This document shows, piece after piece, positions 8,243 through 17,185 of a stretch of 64,000 bases of DNA. The notes beneath the pieces are model-generated. The model worked only from the letters and a program-made list of their open reading frames with translations, made no database searches and was not told the origin of the DNA. Position 1 is the first letter of the stretch. Each line of letters starts with the position of its first letter. Source of the stretch: Enterococcus sp. HY326. Its GTDB lineage: Bacteria; Bacillota; Bacilli; Lactobacillales; Enterococcaceae. Where the stretch lies: assembly GCF_026157065.1 (NCBI RefSeq), contig NZ_JANLGQ010000001.1, positions 806,001-870,000 of the forward strand, read 5' to 3'. The position numbers and the translations under genes were made by a program.

Positions 8243-9046
8243 TTATTTTTGCAGTGAAAGAATTTTTTCGATAGTAGTTAGAACGCCATTTTCATCATTT
8301 GATTTTGTGATGAAGGCCGCTGCTTCTTTGGTTTGATCGAAGCCATTGCTCATGGCAAAGCTATACTCGCCTCTTGCCATCAATTCGATATCATTCAGGC
8401 CATCGCCGAAAACCATTGTTTCCGCTGGGGTGACGTTGAGAATTTTTTGTAATTCAGCCACTGTTGTACCTTTGTGCACGCCGTGATTGGAAATATCAAT
8501 CCAGGCTGCTTCAGAGGCAACAATATAGGCTTGATCTTCAAAATCAGTCAATTCTTTGACAGTTTCAAAGCAACGTAGCTGATTATCATAAACGGTAATT
8601 TTAACGAAATCTTCTGTCAGGTTATCAAAGCTTGGGACAACCTCCACGACTTCGTAAGAACCCCGTACCATTCTAACATCATTGACAGGCAGCGTATCTA
8701 AAACAAAGGCTGCTGTCGGTGTGCAGGCGATAATCACATAATCGTTGTGAATTTCCATTAATTTTTTGATTAACGCCATGCCGATTTTATTGGGCAACAG
8801 CGATTCAAAGACATACTCACCTTGGTGTTTAATTCTGGTGGCACTATCGCCGAGAATCCATAAGTCATTGGCAAATTCTTCGCCAAATAATTTCTCGACC
8901 CGTTCACACTGTTTGCCGGTACAAGCGGAAAAGGCAATCCCCTGTTCCTTCATCATGTTGTTCACCCGACGAAAATAATCCTTGTCAAATAAGCTCTGAC
9001 TATTCAAAAAAGTTCCGTCTAAATCACTAATCACTAATTTAATCAT
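8243..9046 (-). CDS. HAD-superfamily sugar phosphatase, Cof type
   Basis: A 267-residue Cof/YidA-type phosphatase with the four HAD motifs: SDLDGTF (nucleophile Asp), SACTGKQ, a conserved Lys in the HKGTTVAEL region, and VFGDGLNDIELM. The cap is type C2. The frame can start at a TTG four codons earlier, but the ATG at 9046 has GGAAAG about 12 nt upstream whereas the TTG has no room. Its promoter (9087-9115) carries the same tandem TTAATTAA operator as the divergent ROK gene, so it should belong to that regulon and may dephosphorylate an intermediate of the same sugar pathway. Confidence 0.8.
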   Translation of the reverse strand: MIKLVISDLDGTFLNSQSLFDKDYFRRVNNMMKEQGIAFSACTGKQCERVEKLFGEEFANDLWILGDSATRIKHQGEYVFESLLPNKIGMALIKKLMEIHNDYVIIACTPTAAFVLDTLPVNDVRMVRGSYEVVEVVPSFDNLTEDFVKITVYDNQLRCFETVKELTDFEDQAYIVASEAAWIDISNHGVHKGTTVAELQKILNVTPAETMVFGDGLNDIELMARGEYSFAMSNGFDQTKEAAAFITKSNDENGVLTTIEKILSLQK

Positions 9047-9066
9047 TTTAGTAGCCAACTTTCCAT

Positions 9067-9087
9067 TTAATTAAACTTCTTAATTAA
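9067..9087. promoter_or_regulatory. Operator 1: TTAATTAA-N5-TTAATTAA
   Basis: TTAATTAA at 9067-9074 and 9080-9087, 5 nt apart. It begins at the end of the -10 of the minus-strand HAD promoter and extends downstream. Identical spacing occurs at operators 2 and 3. Confidence 0.75.
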
Positions 9088-9115
9088 GTTTATTTATTTT
9101 GATAGCGCTTGTCAA
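9087..9115 (-). promoter_or_regulatory. Promoter of the HAD phosphatase gene
   Basis: Minus-strand TTGACA (9110-9115), 17 nt and TAAACT (9087-9092). Operator 1 starts at the -10. A partial palindrome AGCGCT in the spacer recalls a cre site but misses consensus positions. Confidence 0.7.
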
Positions 9116-9126
9116 GCAGTTTTTGA

Positions 9127-9155
9127 TTTACAAGTTGGCTTTTTTCTCTTATAGT
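9127..9155 (+). promoter_or_regulatory. Promoter of the ROK regulator gene
   Basis: TTTACA (9127-9132), 17 nt and TATAGT (9150-9155), with the last T shared with operator 2. Confidence 0.7.
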
Positions 9156-9175
9156 TAATTAAGCTAGTTAATTAA
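9155..9175. promoter_or_regulatory. Operator 2: TTAATTAA-N5-TTAATTAA
   Basis: TTAATTAA at 9155-9162 and 9168-9175, immediately after the -10 and just before the ribosome site of the ROK gene; suggests autorepression. Confidence 0.78.
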
Positions 9176-9184
9176 GGAGACCTT

Positions 9185-10192
9185 ATGAGTTCAAATAAAA
9201 ATCTAATTCGCGATAAAAATCTGCAAACCCTCAAAGTTTATCTGTTTCAAAAGGGCCAGGCCTTGAAGGCTGAGATGGCCAAAGATACCGGCCTGAGCGT
9301 TGTGACAATTAATGCGTTGGTTAAAGAATTGCTGGCGCAAAATATTTTTACAGAAGGCGAGATGGTGCAGCCGCCGTTGGGCCGGCCGGCGATTAATTAT
9401 TATTTCAATTACGATCAAAGCCATTTTCTTTTGCTGAGCATTCAACAGGAACAGGTTGCTGGGCAGCGAAAGTTAATTTTTGACGGCCGTGTAGTCAACT
9501 TAAAGGGCACCCAAAAAATGCAGAAACGGCTGGACTTCACGCCGTTTTCTTTAGAAAATTTTACCAGTATAATTCAACAATACTTACAAGCGGCGGAAGA
9601 ATTTACAATTGAAAAAATTGGCCTTTCGCTGCCGGGAAAAATTTATCAGGGAAAAATTCTTTCCAGCTGGGAGACGCTCTTTGATGGCTGGGAACCGGCC
9701 ACTGCCTTAAAAAAAATCACGGGAATTCCGCTAGTGATGCAAAATGATGCCCATTTGTTAACGGTGGGCTATGCTAAAAAGCATCAGTTGGCGACTGTTG
9801 AAAGTATTGTCGGCATCTATTATCCCGAAAACAGTATGCCGGGCATTACTATTTATGATAAGGGCGCACTGATTGAAGGGGGCCATAATCTGGCTGGTGA
9901 AGCAAAATATCTGCCCCATTTGATTGATGGGAGTATCCCGACATCACCAGCAGAACTATTGGCGAATTTGGCGCAAATTTTAGCGATTTACAACGCTGTG
10001 ATTGCTCCAGATACGTTTATTATTTCTGCTGAATCCGTTCAGGTGCAGGCTGTTCAAGAGATGATTGCTGCTTCAGATATTTTGAGTAAACAGATGAATC
10101 AGCCGGCTTACTTATTTGATGAAAACTTTCAACAATCCTTAACAGTCGGTCTTTTATGGCTGGTTACTTTAGAGACAATTTATCATTTTTAA
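9185..10192 (+). CDS. ROK-family transcriptional regulator (NagC/XylR type)
   Basis: 335 residues: an N-terminal winged helix (about 10-70; LKAEMAKDTGLSVVTINALVKELL, then GRPA wing) followed by a degenerate ROK sugar-kinase domain (about 75-335). The kinase DxGxT phosphate loop and the zinc cluster are not evident, as expected for a sensor rather than an enzyme. TAAGGAG lies 4-9 nt before the ATG. The gene sits between a HAD phosphatase and a transporter, and the tandem TTAATTAA operator occurs at all three promoters, so it most likely represses itself and both neighbours until a sugar ligand binds. Confidence 0.82.
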   Translation: MSSNKNLIRDKNLQTLKVYLFQKGQALKAEMAKDTGLSVVTINALVKELLAQNIFTEGEMVQPPLGRPAINYYFNYDQSHFLLLSIQQEQVAGQRKLIFDGRVVNLKGTQKMQKRLDFTPFSLENFTSIIQQYLQAAEEFTIEKIGLSLPGKIYQGKILSSWETLFDGWEPATALKKITGIPLVMQNDAHLLTVGYAKKHQLATVESIVGIYYPENSMPGITIYDKGALIEGGHNLAGEAKYLPHLIDGSIPTSPAELLANLAQILAIYNAVIAPDTFIISAESVQVQAVQEMIAASDILSKQMNQPAYLFDENFQQSLTVGLLWLVTLETIYHF

Positions 10193-10235
10193 AAAGTGAA
10201 CCATTTTTCTGAGGGAAAAGTGTTTCACTTTTTTC
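10191..10235 (+). terminator. Terminator after the ROK gene
   Basis: AAAAAGTGAA (10191-10200) pairs with TTCACTTTTTT (10224-10234), with a T tail. The next promoter begins right after it. Confidence 0.7.
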
Positions 10236-10264
10236 TTTACAAATCTCCTTTTTGTTAATATACT
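10236..10264 (+). promoter_or_regulatory. Promoter of the IIB-like/MFS operon
   Basis: TTTACA (10236-10241), 17 nt and TATACT (10259-10264). This is the same architecture as the ROK promoter, with operator 3 overlapping the end of the -10. Confidence 0.75.
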
Positions 10265-10284
10265 TAATTAAAGATATTAATTAA
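10264..10284. promoter_or_regulatory. Operator 3: TTAATTAA-N5-TTAATTAA
   Basis: TTAATTAA at 10264-10271 and 10277-10284. Third copy of the 21-bp site in 1.2 kb, again at the transcription start region. Confidence 0.78.
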
Positions 10285-10303
10285 GTTGAAGGAAGGACTT
10301 AAA

Positions 10304-10579
10304 ATGGAAAATAAAAAAATCGAACGGATAATTTTTATCGATGATTCTGGTCTGCCAGCTGCCCTAGTCAAAATTATGGTTAAAAATTTACTATTGATGG
10401 CAGGTAGAGAGTGCAGTTTAAAAGTGATTAAGCTGGCAAATATTCTGAGTTACCCTTTGCAAAATGGTCAGACAATTTTAGTTGGTCCGCATATTTCTTT
10501 GGCGGACCGCAACTTGAAACAAGCTTTGTCGCAGCGCACTCGTTTAGAAAAATTTACGCCGACAAATTTTGCCATTTAA
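10304..10579 (+). CDS. Small protein resembling a PTS IIB (lactose/cellobiose fold) without the active Cys
   Basis: 91 residues from the ATG at 10304, which has GGAAGGA 8 nt upstream; the frame continues back to an unsupported TTG. The pattern RIIFIDDSGLPAALVKIMVK...LKVIKLANI...ILVGPHISLADRNLKQAL parallels that of a lac/cel-type IIB, where the first loop would be CxxGxST. Here the Cys position reads DDSG, so it could not carry a phosphate there. No IIA or IIC is nearby; the partner gene is an MFS transporter 75 nt downstream. It may be a regulatory or vestigial subunit. The family assignment is tentative. Confidence 0.5.
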   Translation: MENKKIERIIFIDDSGLPAALVKIMVKNLLLMAGRECSLKVIKLANILSYPLQNGQTILVGPHISLADRNLKQALSQRTRLEKFTPTNFAI

Positions 10580-10654
10580 TTCTCTTTCAAACTGTGGTAT
10601 TTTTACTAAAGTAGCGAAATTTTAAAAAATTAATGATTTTATTGGAGAAAAATT

Positions 10655-11824
10655 ATGTATTCCTTGTTACTTGTAATTATTTATGTGGCGTTTATCAGTT
10701 TGGGGCTGCCGGATTCTTTGATTGGCTCGGCTTGGCCGGTAATGCAGCAGGACTTGAATGTACCGGTGTCTTACGCTGGCTTTATCACCATGACAATTGC
10801 TGCGGGTACGATTGTTTCCAGTTTTTTTTCAGACAAGCTGACTAAAAAATTGGGCACGAGTTTGGTGACCCTCTTCAGTGTCTTGACGACGGCGATTGCA
10901 CTTTTTGGTTTTTCCTTTTCCCATAGTTTTTGGGCGCTGATTCTCTGGGCGATTCCTTACGGTTTGGGGGCTGGTGCGGTCGATGCGGCGTTGAATAACT
11001 ACGTGGCCCTTCATTATAATTCTCGTCATATGAACTGGCTTCATTGCTTTTGGGGTGTTGGAGCGGCGATTAGTCCCTACATCATGAGTTACTATTTAAC
11101 GGCCGGTGAAGCTTGGAATAACGGCTATCGCACTGTGGGGATTTTGCAGCTGATTCTAACGGTTATTTTGTTTATCAGCCTGCCTCTGTGGAAGCAGCAT
11201 CGAACGGTCGTTGAAACTTCTGAAACACCGACAAAAGGGCTCTCTTTGAAGGATGTTTTCCGTCTACGAGGGATTTGGTTTATCTTAATTGCCTTTTTAG
11301 GCTATTCGGCAGTTGAACAGACAACTGGTTTGTGGGCTAGCACTTTCTTAGTGGAAACCCGCAATGTTGCACCGGATGTCGCCGCTCAGTTTGCCTCTTA
11401 TTTCTTTTTGGGCATTACCTTTGGCCGCTTTTTATCGGGAATCATCGCAAACCGTTTTGGCGATCGCCAGTTAATTCGCATGGGCATTGGAATTTTGACA
11501 GTCGGCGCTTTGCTGATTTTAATTCCTGCGGAGACGACCATCTTTGCGTTAGTCGGATTAATCATCGTCGGTTTAGGTTGTGCGCCGATTTATCCGTCGA
11601 TTATTCATTCGACGCCGGCCAATTTTGGTAAGGAAAATTCTCAATCAGTGATTGGGATTCAAATGGCAGCGGCCTATGTCGGCACAACTTTTATGCCGCC
11701 TTTATTCGGCTTTTTAGCCTCGGCGATTTCGATTCAGCTCTACCCGTTTTATTTATTACTCTTCGCCTTTTTATTGTTCTTCTGTACCGAAAAATTGAAC
11801 CGCACGTTAAAAAAGGCGGCCTAA
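10655..11824 (+). CDS. MFS transporter (sugar or sugar-derivative permease)
   Basis: 389 residues with about 12 hydrophobic segments and a loop at about 190-200 between the two halves. SDKLTKKLGT (loop 2-3) and NRFGDRQLIRMG (loop 8-9) match the MFS inter-helix motif, and the YGLGAGAVDAALNNYV stretch in helix 4-5 is typical of FucP-like permeases. GGAG lies 8-11 nt before the ATG. It is in the ROK regulon, so import of the compound sensed by the ROK protein is the likely role; the substrate is not deducible. Confidence 0.8.
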   Translation: MYSLLLVIIYVAFISLGLPDSLIGSAWPVMQQDLNVPVSYAGFITMTIAAGTIVSSFFSDKLTKKLGTSLVTLFSVLTTAIALFGFSFSHSFWALILWAIPYGLGAGAVDAALNNYVALHYNSRHMNWLHCFWGVGAAISPYIMSYYLTAGEAWNNGYRTVGILQLILTVILFISLPLWKQHRTVVETSETPTKGLSLKDVFRLRGIWFILIAFLGYSAVEQTTGLWASTFLVETRNVAPDVAAQFASYFFLGITFGRFLSGIIANRFGDRQLIRMGIGILTVGALLILIPAETTIFALVGLIIVGLGCAPIYPSIIHSTPANFGKENSQSVIGIQMAAAYVGTTFMPPLFGFLASAISIQLYPFYLLLFAFLLFFCTEKLNRTLKKAA

Positions 11825-11826
11825 TT

Positions 11827-11884
11827 AAAAACAACATTTCACCACCAGCCTTCATATGAAGACTAGTGGGAAATGTTGTTTTTT
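11827..11884. terminator. Bidirectional terminator between convergent genes
   Basis: AAAACAACATTTC pairs with GAAATGTTGTTTT around a loop of about 30 nt, with T runs on both strands. It separates the MFS gene from the deaminase-like gene. Confidence 0.8.
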
Positions 11885-11887
11885 GCT

Positions 11888-12619
<732 letters not shown>

Positions 12620-12771
12620 TTATCCGCTTTCATTTTAGTGTAACGAAAAAAATTGGCTTTGTCATCAAGATAAATGCGTTAGCGCAGAAATTTTGTGAAA
12701 AACTTATTTTGTAGAAGTTTTTAAAACATCAAATCAAATTTGGAACTCAAGGTTGAGCATTTTCCAACAAT

Positions 12772-12813
12772 CAAAAAGCCCTTGCCAGTGCAAAAAATAC
12801 TGTGGCAAGGGCT
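12772..12813 (-). terminator. Terminator after the alpha-galactosidase gene
   Basis: On the minus strand AGCCCTTGCCA pairs with TGGCAAGGGCT, followed by TTTTTG. Confidence 0.85.
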
Positions 12814-12825
12814 AAACTGTTTTTT

Positions 12826-14136
12826 TTAATGATAAGTTGGCAGATAATCGCCGTGGGCTTCAATTAATTCATCCACCATCCCGCGAATTTGATCGATACT
12901 CAATTCAGAATTGGTATGGGGATCTAACAGAGCAGCTTGGTAAATTTTATCTTTTTCTAAGGTCATCGCCGCTTCAACAGTCAATTCCTGCACATTGATA
13001 TTGGTCCGGTTCAAGGCAGCCAATTGTGTTGGCAAGTCGCCGACAACTGTTGGCTGGACACCATTTTTATCAACCAAACAAGGCACTTCCACGCAGCTGT
13101 CTGCTGGCAGATTGGTAATCAACCCTTTGTTCATCACATTTCCGGCAATTACGGTTGGATTGCCAGTGGTGATAGCGTCCATAATATAAGAAGCGTATTC
13201 ACGACTGCGGACATGTTCTAAGCTGCCGTTGTGAACAATTTCATCCCGCTGACTTTCCCAGTCTTCAATCTGCTGGATACAGCGTCTGATATATTCATCA
13301 ATCGGAATTTGGAATTGGTCAATCAGCTCTGGATAGCGTTCTTTGATAAAATACGGATGGTATTCTGCATTGTGCTCACTAGATTCTGTTACGTAATAGC
13401 CAAAGTTCCGCATTAATTCAAAGCGGACGGAGTCCTTATGCGGGTTAGGAATCTGACTAGCCAGCCGTTTGATTTCTGGATAGAAATCTTCACCATTTTT
13501 TTCAATCTCCAAAAGCCACGCCATGTGATTGATGCCGGCAATTTTCCATTTGAAATCATTTAAATCATATTTATCTTGAATGCCAAGATAGCCGAATAAT
13601 TCTGGAACACAGACCTGTACGCTGTGGCAAAGGCCGACTGTTTTAACATTCGTTGCTTTTAGCATGCCCATTGTCAAAATTGCCATCGGATTGGTGTAAT
13701 TTAAGAGCCAGGCATCTGGACAAACTTCTTCCATTTCTTTAGCAAAATCAAACATCACCGGTAAGGTCCGCAAGCCTCGGAAAATCCCGCCGATTCCCAA
13801 TGTATCGGCAATCGTTTGTTTAAGACCGTATTTTTTAGGAATTTCAAAATCGATGACGGTACTTGGTTTATAACCGCCGACTTGAATGGCGTTGACAACA
13901 AAATCCGCCCCCCGTAAAGCTTCTTTGCGGTCAGTAAAGGCGGTGATGGTCGCCCGTGATTGATTGGAATTTTTGTTGATGGTGTTGAGCATCAGCTCAG
14001 ATTCCTTCAAACGCTTGGCATCAATATCAAATAAATTGATTTGCGCCTCCTGCAGACTTGGTGTCAGCATCGCATCCCCCAAAACATTCTTGGCAAAAAT
14101 GGTACTGCCGGCACCGATAAACGTAATCTTAACCAT
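12826..14136 (-). CDS. melA: Glycoside hydrolase family 4, alpha-galactosidase (MelA type)
   Basis: 436 residues from the ATG at 14136 (AGGAGGAAG upstream; the frame runs 10 codons further without a site). The N-terminal Rossmann motif ITFIGAGSTIF (4-14) binds NAD, and GLCHSVQ (C170, H171) plus GINHMAWL (about 205) supply the metal and catalytic residues of GH4. The CHSVQ form is the one seen in alpha-galactosidases and alpha-glucuronidases. GH4 enzymes work in the cytoplasm through an NAD-dependent oxidation-elimination route. An AraC-type gene lies 264 nt upstream on the same strand. No sugar transporter is adjacent, so uptake must be encoded elsewhere. Confidence 0.85.
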   Translation of the reverse strand: MVKITFIGAGSTIFAKNVLGDAMLTPSLQEAQINLFDIDAKRLKESELMLNTINKNSNQSRATITAFTDRKEALRGADFVVNAIQVGGYKPSTVIDFEIPKKYGLKQTIADTLGIGGIFRGLRTLPVMFDFAKEMEEVCPDAWLLNYTNPMAILTMGMLKATNVKTVGLCHSVQVCVPELFGYLGIQDKYDLNDFKWKIAGINHMAWLLEIEKNGEDFYPEIKRLASQIPNPHKDSVRFELMRNFGYYVTESSEHNAEYHPYFIKERYPELIDQFQIPIDEYIRRCIQQIEDWESQRDEIVHNGSLEHVRSREYASYIMDAITTGNPTVIAGNVMNKGLITNLPADSCVEVPCLVDKNGVQPTVVGDLPTQLAALNRTNINVQELTVEAAMTLEKDKIYQAALLDPHTNSELSIDQIRGMVDELIEAHGDYLPTYH

Positions 14137-14400
14137 TAAACTTCCTCCTAATGTGTTTGAAATCAATTTTTTTATGAGGTTTTATTCAGAAGAGATAACT
14201 GCTTTTCGCCGCTGTCCTTCAGCAAGCAAAAATCTAAGCCTTTGCGGCAAAAAAATTGCATCAACTTATCTCACAGCGATTTCTGAATTTCACAGCCAAA
14301 CTTTTAATTGTTACTGATAGCAAAGTTATTAGCTTGTCTCAAGTATAGAAAATTTAATGGCGGTTGACTATTTCATCAGTTTATTTAAAGGGTACACAAT

Positions 14401-15237
14401 TTAAGATTCTGTTAACGCTTTAAATTCCGAAGGTGAAGTCCCATGATAGGTCTTGAAGGCCCTTGAAAATGAGTGACGATTATCATAGCCAATCAGATCA
14501 GCAATTTCATCAATCGAACTATCAGAAGTCTTTAATAAAAAGCGTGCCTGCTCCATTCGATAGGAAATCAAGTATTGCTGAGGAGTCACCCCCAATTCCG
14601 CTTTAATCACCTGACTGAAATAAGCCGGGTGAAGGTACATGGATTTGGCAATTTCCTGCACACTCAACTCACTGCGGTAGTAATTACTCTGGATATATAG
14701 TAAAAACGAATCTCGATAGCGGCTTTGCTTGGCAATTTTTTCTGGAAAAAGCGGCAGCCGGTTCAGCTTAAACTGACTCAACAGCTCTAAAAATAAAGCC
14801 TGTGTCCGCAGTCGTTGGCCATTATCAAATAAATCCAAGTCTAACAGCTCCTGAAATTTAGCCGTCGTCCCAGCCAAATCAAGAACTTTTCCTAAATAAT
14901 CCAGTTCGCCAAAACCGTTAAGACGCAGTAAGTTGGCCACCTCTGTCCCTAAGAAACCAATCCAATAATATTCCCATGGATTTGTGGCATCCGCTTGATA
15001 CTTGGTCAGCTCTTGAGGCTTGATGATAAAAAAATCCCCCGCCTGCAATTGGTAGGTGATGCGTTCATTTTGATAGGTGCCCTGCCCCTTGACCACCAGA
15101 TGAATCAAATAATAAGATCTGGCTGCCGGCCCAAACCGATGGCTCGGGCTGCAGATTTCATGGCCGATATTAAAAAAATTGATATCTTTAAAATAATCAT
15201 CTCGGAAAAAAACATCTTGAAAGCTTTTATTTGCCAT
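14401..15237 (-). CDS. AraC-family transcriptional regulator (MsmR/RafR-like)
   Basis: 278 residues: an N-terminal cupin sensor domain (about 30-110; HLVVKGQGTYQ, QAGDFFIIKPQELTKYQAD) and a C-terminal double helix-turn-helix (about 180-275; LSVQEIAKSMYLHPAYFSQVIK, DEIADLIGYDNRHSFSRAFK, the second being the AraC signature). AGGAGG lies about 7 nt upstream of the ATG. It sits upstream of and co-directional with melA, so activation of alpha-galactoside use is the natural inference. No terminator was recognised in the 264-nt gap, which presumably holds the melA promoter. Confidence 0.85.
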   Translation of the reverse strand: MANKSFQDVFFRDDYFKDINFFNIGHEICSPSHRFGPAARSYYLIHLVVKGQGTYQNERITYQLQAGDFFIIKPQELTKYQADATNPWEYYWIGFLGTEVANLLRLNGFGELDYLGKVLDLAGTTAKFQELLDLDLFDNGQRLRTQALFLELLSQFKLNRLPLFPEKIAKQSRYRDSFLLYIQSNYYRSELSVQEIAKSMYLHPAYFSQVIKAELGVTPQQYLISYRMEQARFLLKTSDSSIDEIADLIGYDNRHSFSRAFKTYHGTSPSEFKALTES

Positions 15238-15288
15238 TGCGTCAGCCTCCTTTTACAGCTTAAGAGTAGCATGTTTTTTACAGAATGC

Positions 15289-15358
15289 CAAAAACAGCCA
15301 CAGATTAAGAAGAAATCCAGTGTAAATTTCTAACTGGCTCAGCTTAATCTGCGGCTGT
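15289..15358 (-). terminator. Terminator after the D-aminopeptidase gene
   Basis: On the minus strand ACAGCCGCAGATTAAG (15343-15358) pairs with CTTAATCTGTGGCTGT (15294-15309), followed by TTTTTGG. One G-U pair; ends the murein-peptide operon. Confidence 0.85.
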
Positions 15359-15459
15359 AAGTGGCTTATTTTTTTGAGCAAAATTTTTTTCGGATTTATT
15401 TGTCAGCTTAAAGCTTAGACGAACCAACTTGGCTTAGAAAAATTTTCTCCACCAACCTT

Positions 15460-16251
15460 TTAACCGACAAAAGTATAAAAGCGCAAAAATTCAAAATATT
15501 CGTCTGTTTCAAATTGGACGGTATAAGGATCAATTCGCTTCGCTCCTGGGAACAAAGCCGCTTTGCGGGCCCGATTTTGTTCCTGATAGGTAATTTTCAC
15601 ATCGAAGTATTCTGGTAGTTCAGGAACATAGTATTTATTTAAGGTGACGGCTTGGCGCACCCCTTCTTTGATTTTTTCATAGGCAACCTCAGGGTGAACG
15701 CTAGTAGTTGAGCCGCCCCGCCCCTGCAACGTGGCAAAAGTCGAAATTCCCGGGTCTGTGGTCCGCACCTCGTCCACAATGCCTTGGTCACCGCTGAGAA
15801 AAATCACCGGCACCTGATGAAGCGCCGCAATATAACGATTAATCATAAACTCGCTGGCAAGCTGGCCGTTGATTGCAAATTTGCGAATATAATTTTCGCT
15901 GGTGTGGGACAAGGGATTGGCATCTGAATAGGAAGCAGCATGGTAGCCAATCATCACCACAAAATCGACATCATCCTGAACACCGGACATCATGCCGTAA
16001 CCATCTCCACTCCAGCCGCGATTTAAAACGGCTTCTTTTGGCAGCATATCAGGATAGATATTACAGGCCGTGTGGTGGCCGTCCTTCACATAAATTTCGG
16101 TAGCGCCAGCAACTAAGGCGCCTTCACAGGCAGCCGCTACTTCCCGACTCATTTCTTTAGAAAAATAATCGTACCAAGGACCGCTTTCTGTTTCGTTCCA
16201 CTGGCCAATACCGGCAACCCCTTCAATATCTGCGGAAATAAAAATTTTCAT
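15460..16251 (-). CDS. dppA: D-aminopeptidase, peptidase family M55 (DppA type)
   Basis: 263 residues. The family begins SADIEGVAG, with the metal-binding Asp and Glu at positions 8 and 10. KDGHHTACNI, MIGYHAASY and LSGDQG supply further conserved His and acid residues. M55 enzymes form decamers and cleave D-amino-acid peptides such as D-Ala-D-Ala. It starts 5 nt after the NlpC/P60 gene with only a weak ribosome site (GAAGGG about 14 nt ahead), suggesting translational coupling. The grouping with ykfB/ykfC-like genes parallels the B. subtilis dpp-ykf region, which supports breakdown of cell-wall peptides. Confidence 0.88.
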   Translation of the reverse strand: MKIFISADIEGVAGIGQWNETESGPWYDYFSKEMSREVAAACEGALVAGATEIYVKDGHHTACNIYPDMLPKEAVLNRGWSGDGYGMMSGVQDDVDFVVMIGYHAASYSDANPLSHTSENYIRKFAINGQLASEFMINRYIAALHQVPVIFLSGDQGIVDEVRTTDPGISTFATLQGRGGSTTSVHPEVAYEKIKEGVRQAVTLNKYYVPELPEYFDVKITYQEQNRARKAALFPGAKRIDPYTVQFETDEYFEFLRFYTFVG

Positions 16252-16256
16252 CTAGG

Positions 16257-17165
16257 TTAGCGCCCTTCTTTATTTATTTTTTCATCCGTCCAATAGCGGG
16301 TGACAACTGTTAATTCTGGTTCATATTTAGAGCCGGCAATTTTTGTTTTCATCACCTTTGAACCGGGAGTTTGAGAATGAATCATTTCGTCATTGCCAAG
16401 ATACATGCCGACATGATGGACTTCGCCTTTGCCCTCTTCATAAGCAAACAGCAATAAGTCACCTGGCAGAGCATCTTTATAGGCAACGTGCTGACCACCA
16501 TCAGCTTGTTCCGGTGTGTCACGAGGAATCAGCACACCATTGGCCCGATGCAAACTGTAGACAAAGCCTGAGCAGTCAAAGCCACTGCCGCTGGTGCCGG
16601 CCCAAATGTAAGGCAAGTCAAGAAATTGTTCGGCTAATTGAATCATCCGTTGCGCCAGTGAGTCCTGATAAGCGGTAATTTTTTGACTGTCTGCCTTTGA
16701 AACTGTTCCCGAACCTTCCGGCGTATTCACCAGATAATCGGTCTCCGTTTCTGATGATAAATCTAAAACCGCACCAAAGGGAATTGGGCGAGTATGGTCC
16801 GTAAGTTTCAAATCCGCTTGCGGAACAATCACGGAAATTTTTTCCGCAGCTTTTCCATAATCTGCAGAAACTTTGGTTAAATCCGCAGTTGGGATAAAAC
16901 CGGGATAGCCCTTTTCATTTTGATGGCTGGCTTGGTCCAGCACAATAACCTCTGACCAACCGTCTTTTTCAGCAACGACTTCAACGAGGGTTCCGTAAAT
17001 CACTTCTGAATCAACAAGGCGGTCATTGAATAATTCCATCGTATCGGTGCCCGTCAAAAAGGTGTGGAGCGCTTCTTTTGGTGCTGTGTGAATTTTTGTT
17101 AACACCGGATTGCTCTCCGGTTTTTTCCACAAAAAACTTGAACTGCGACTAACCGCTTTTAACAT
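16257..17165 (-). CDS. Gamma-D-glutamyl-L-diamino acid endopeptidase, NlpC/P60 (YkfC-like)
   Basis: 302 residues: two SH3-like segments (about 20-165) and a C-terminal NlpC/P60 domain (about 175-295). GFDCSGFVYS holds the catalytic C198, HHVGMYLGND the His, and MIHSQTPGS the third polar residue. No signal peptide is visible, which fits the cytoplasmic YkfC role of cutting the D-Glu/diamino-acid bond in imported murein peptides. AGGAGG lies 11 nt upstream of the ATG. It is flanked by the L-Ala-D/L-Glu epimerase (20 nt upstream) and the D-aminopeptidase, so the three form one recycling operon. Confidence 0.88.
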   Translation of the reverse strand: MLKAVSRSSSFLWKKPESNPVLTKIHTAPKEALHTFLTGTDTMELFNDRLVDSEVIYGTLVEVVAEKDGWSEVIVLDQASHQNEKGYPGFIPTADLTKVSADYGKAAEKISVIVPQADLKLTDHTRPIPFGAVLDLSSETETDYLVNTPEGSGTVSKADSQKITAYQDSLAQRMIQLAEQFLDLPYIWAGTSGSGFDCSGFVYSLHRANGVLIPRDTPEQADGGQHVAYKDALPGDLLLFAYEEGKGEVHHVGMYLGNDEMIHSQTPGSKVMKTKIAGSKYEPELTVVTRYWTDEKINKEGR

Positions 17166-17185
17166 ATTTAGTTGGCCTCCTACCT

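Noticed and set aside
9098-9115. cre-like palindrome with AGCGCT core in the HAD promoter
   Set aside because: Differs from the CcpA consensus at several fixed positions; could be chance.
10633-10845. 70-codon ORF overlapping the start of the MFS gene
   Set aside because: Frame shadow of the MFS gene; the MFS frame has the ribosome site and membrane pattern.
14995-15333. 112-codon plus-strand ORF over the AraC gene
   Set aside because: Antisense shadow of the AraC coding region with no recognisable domain.
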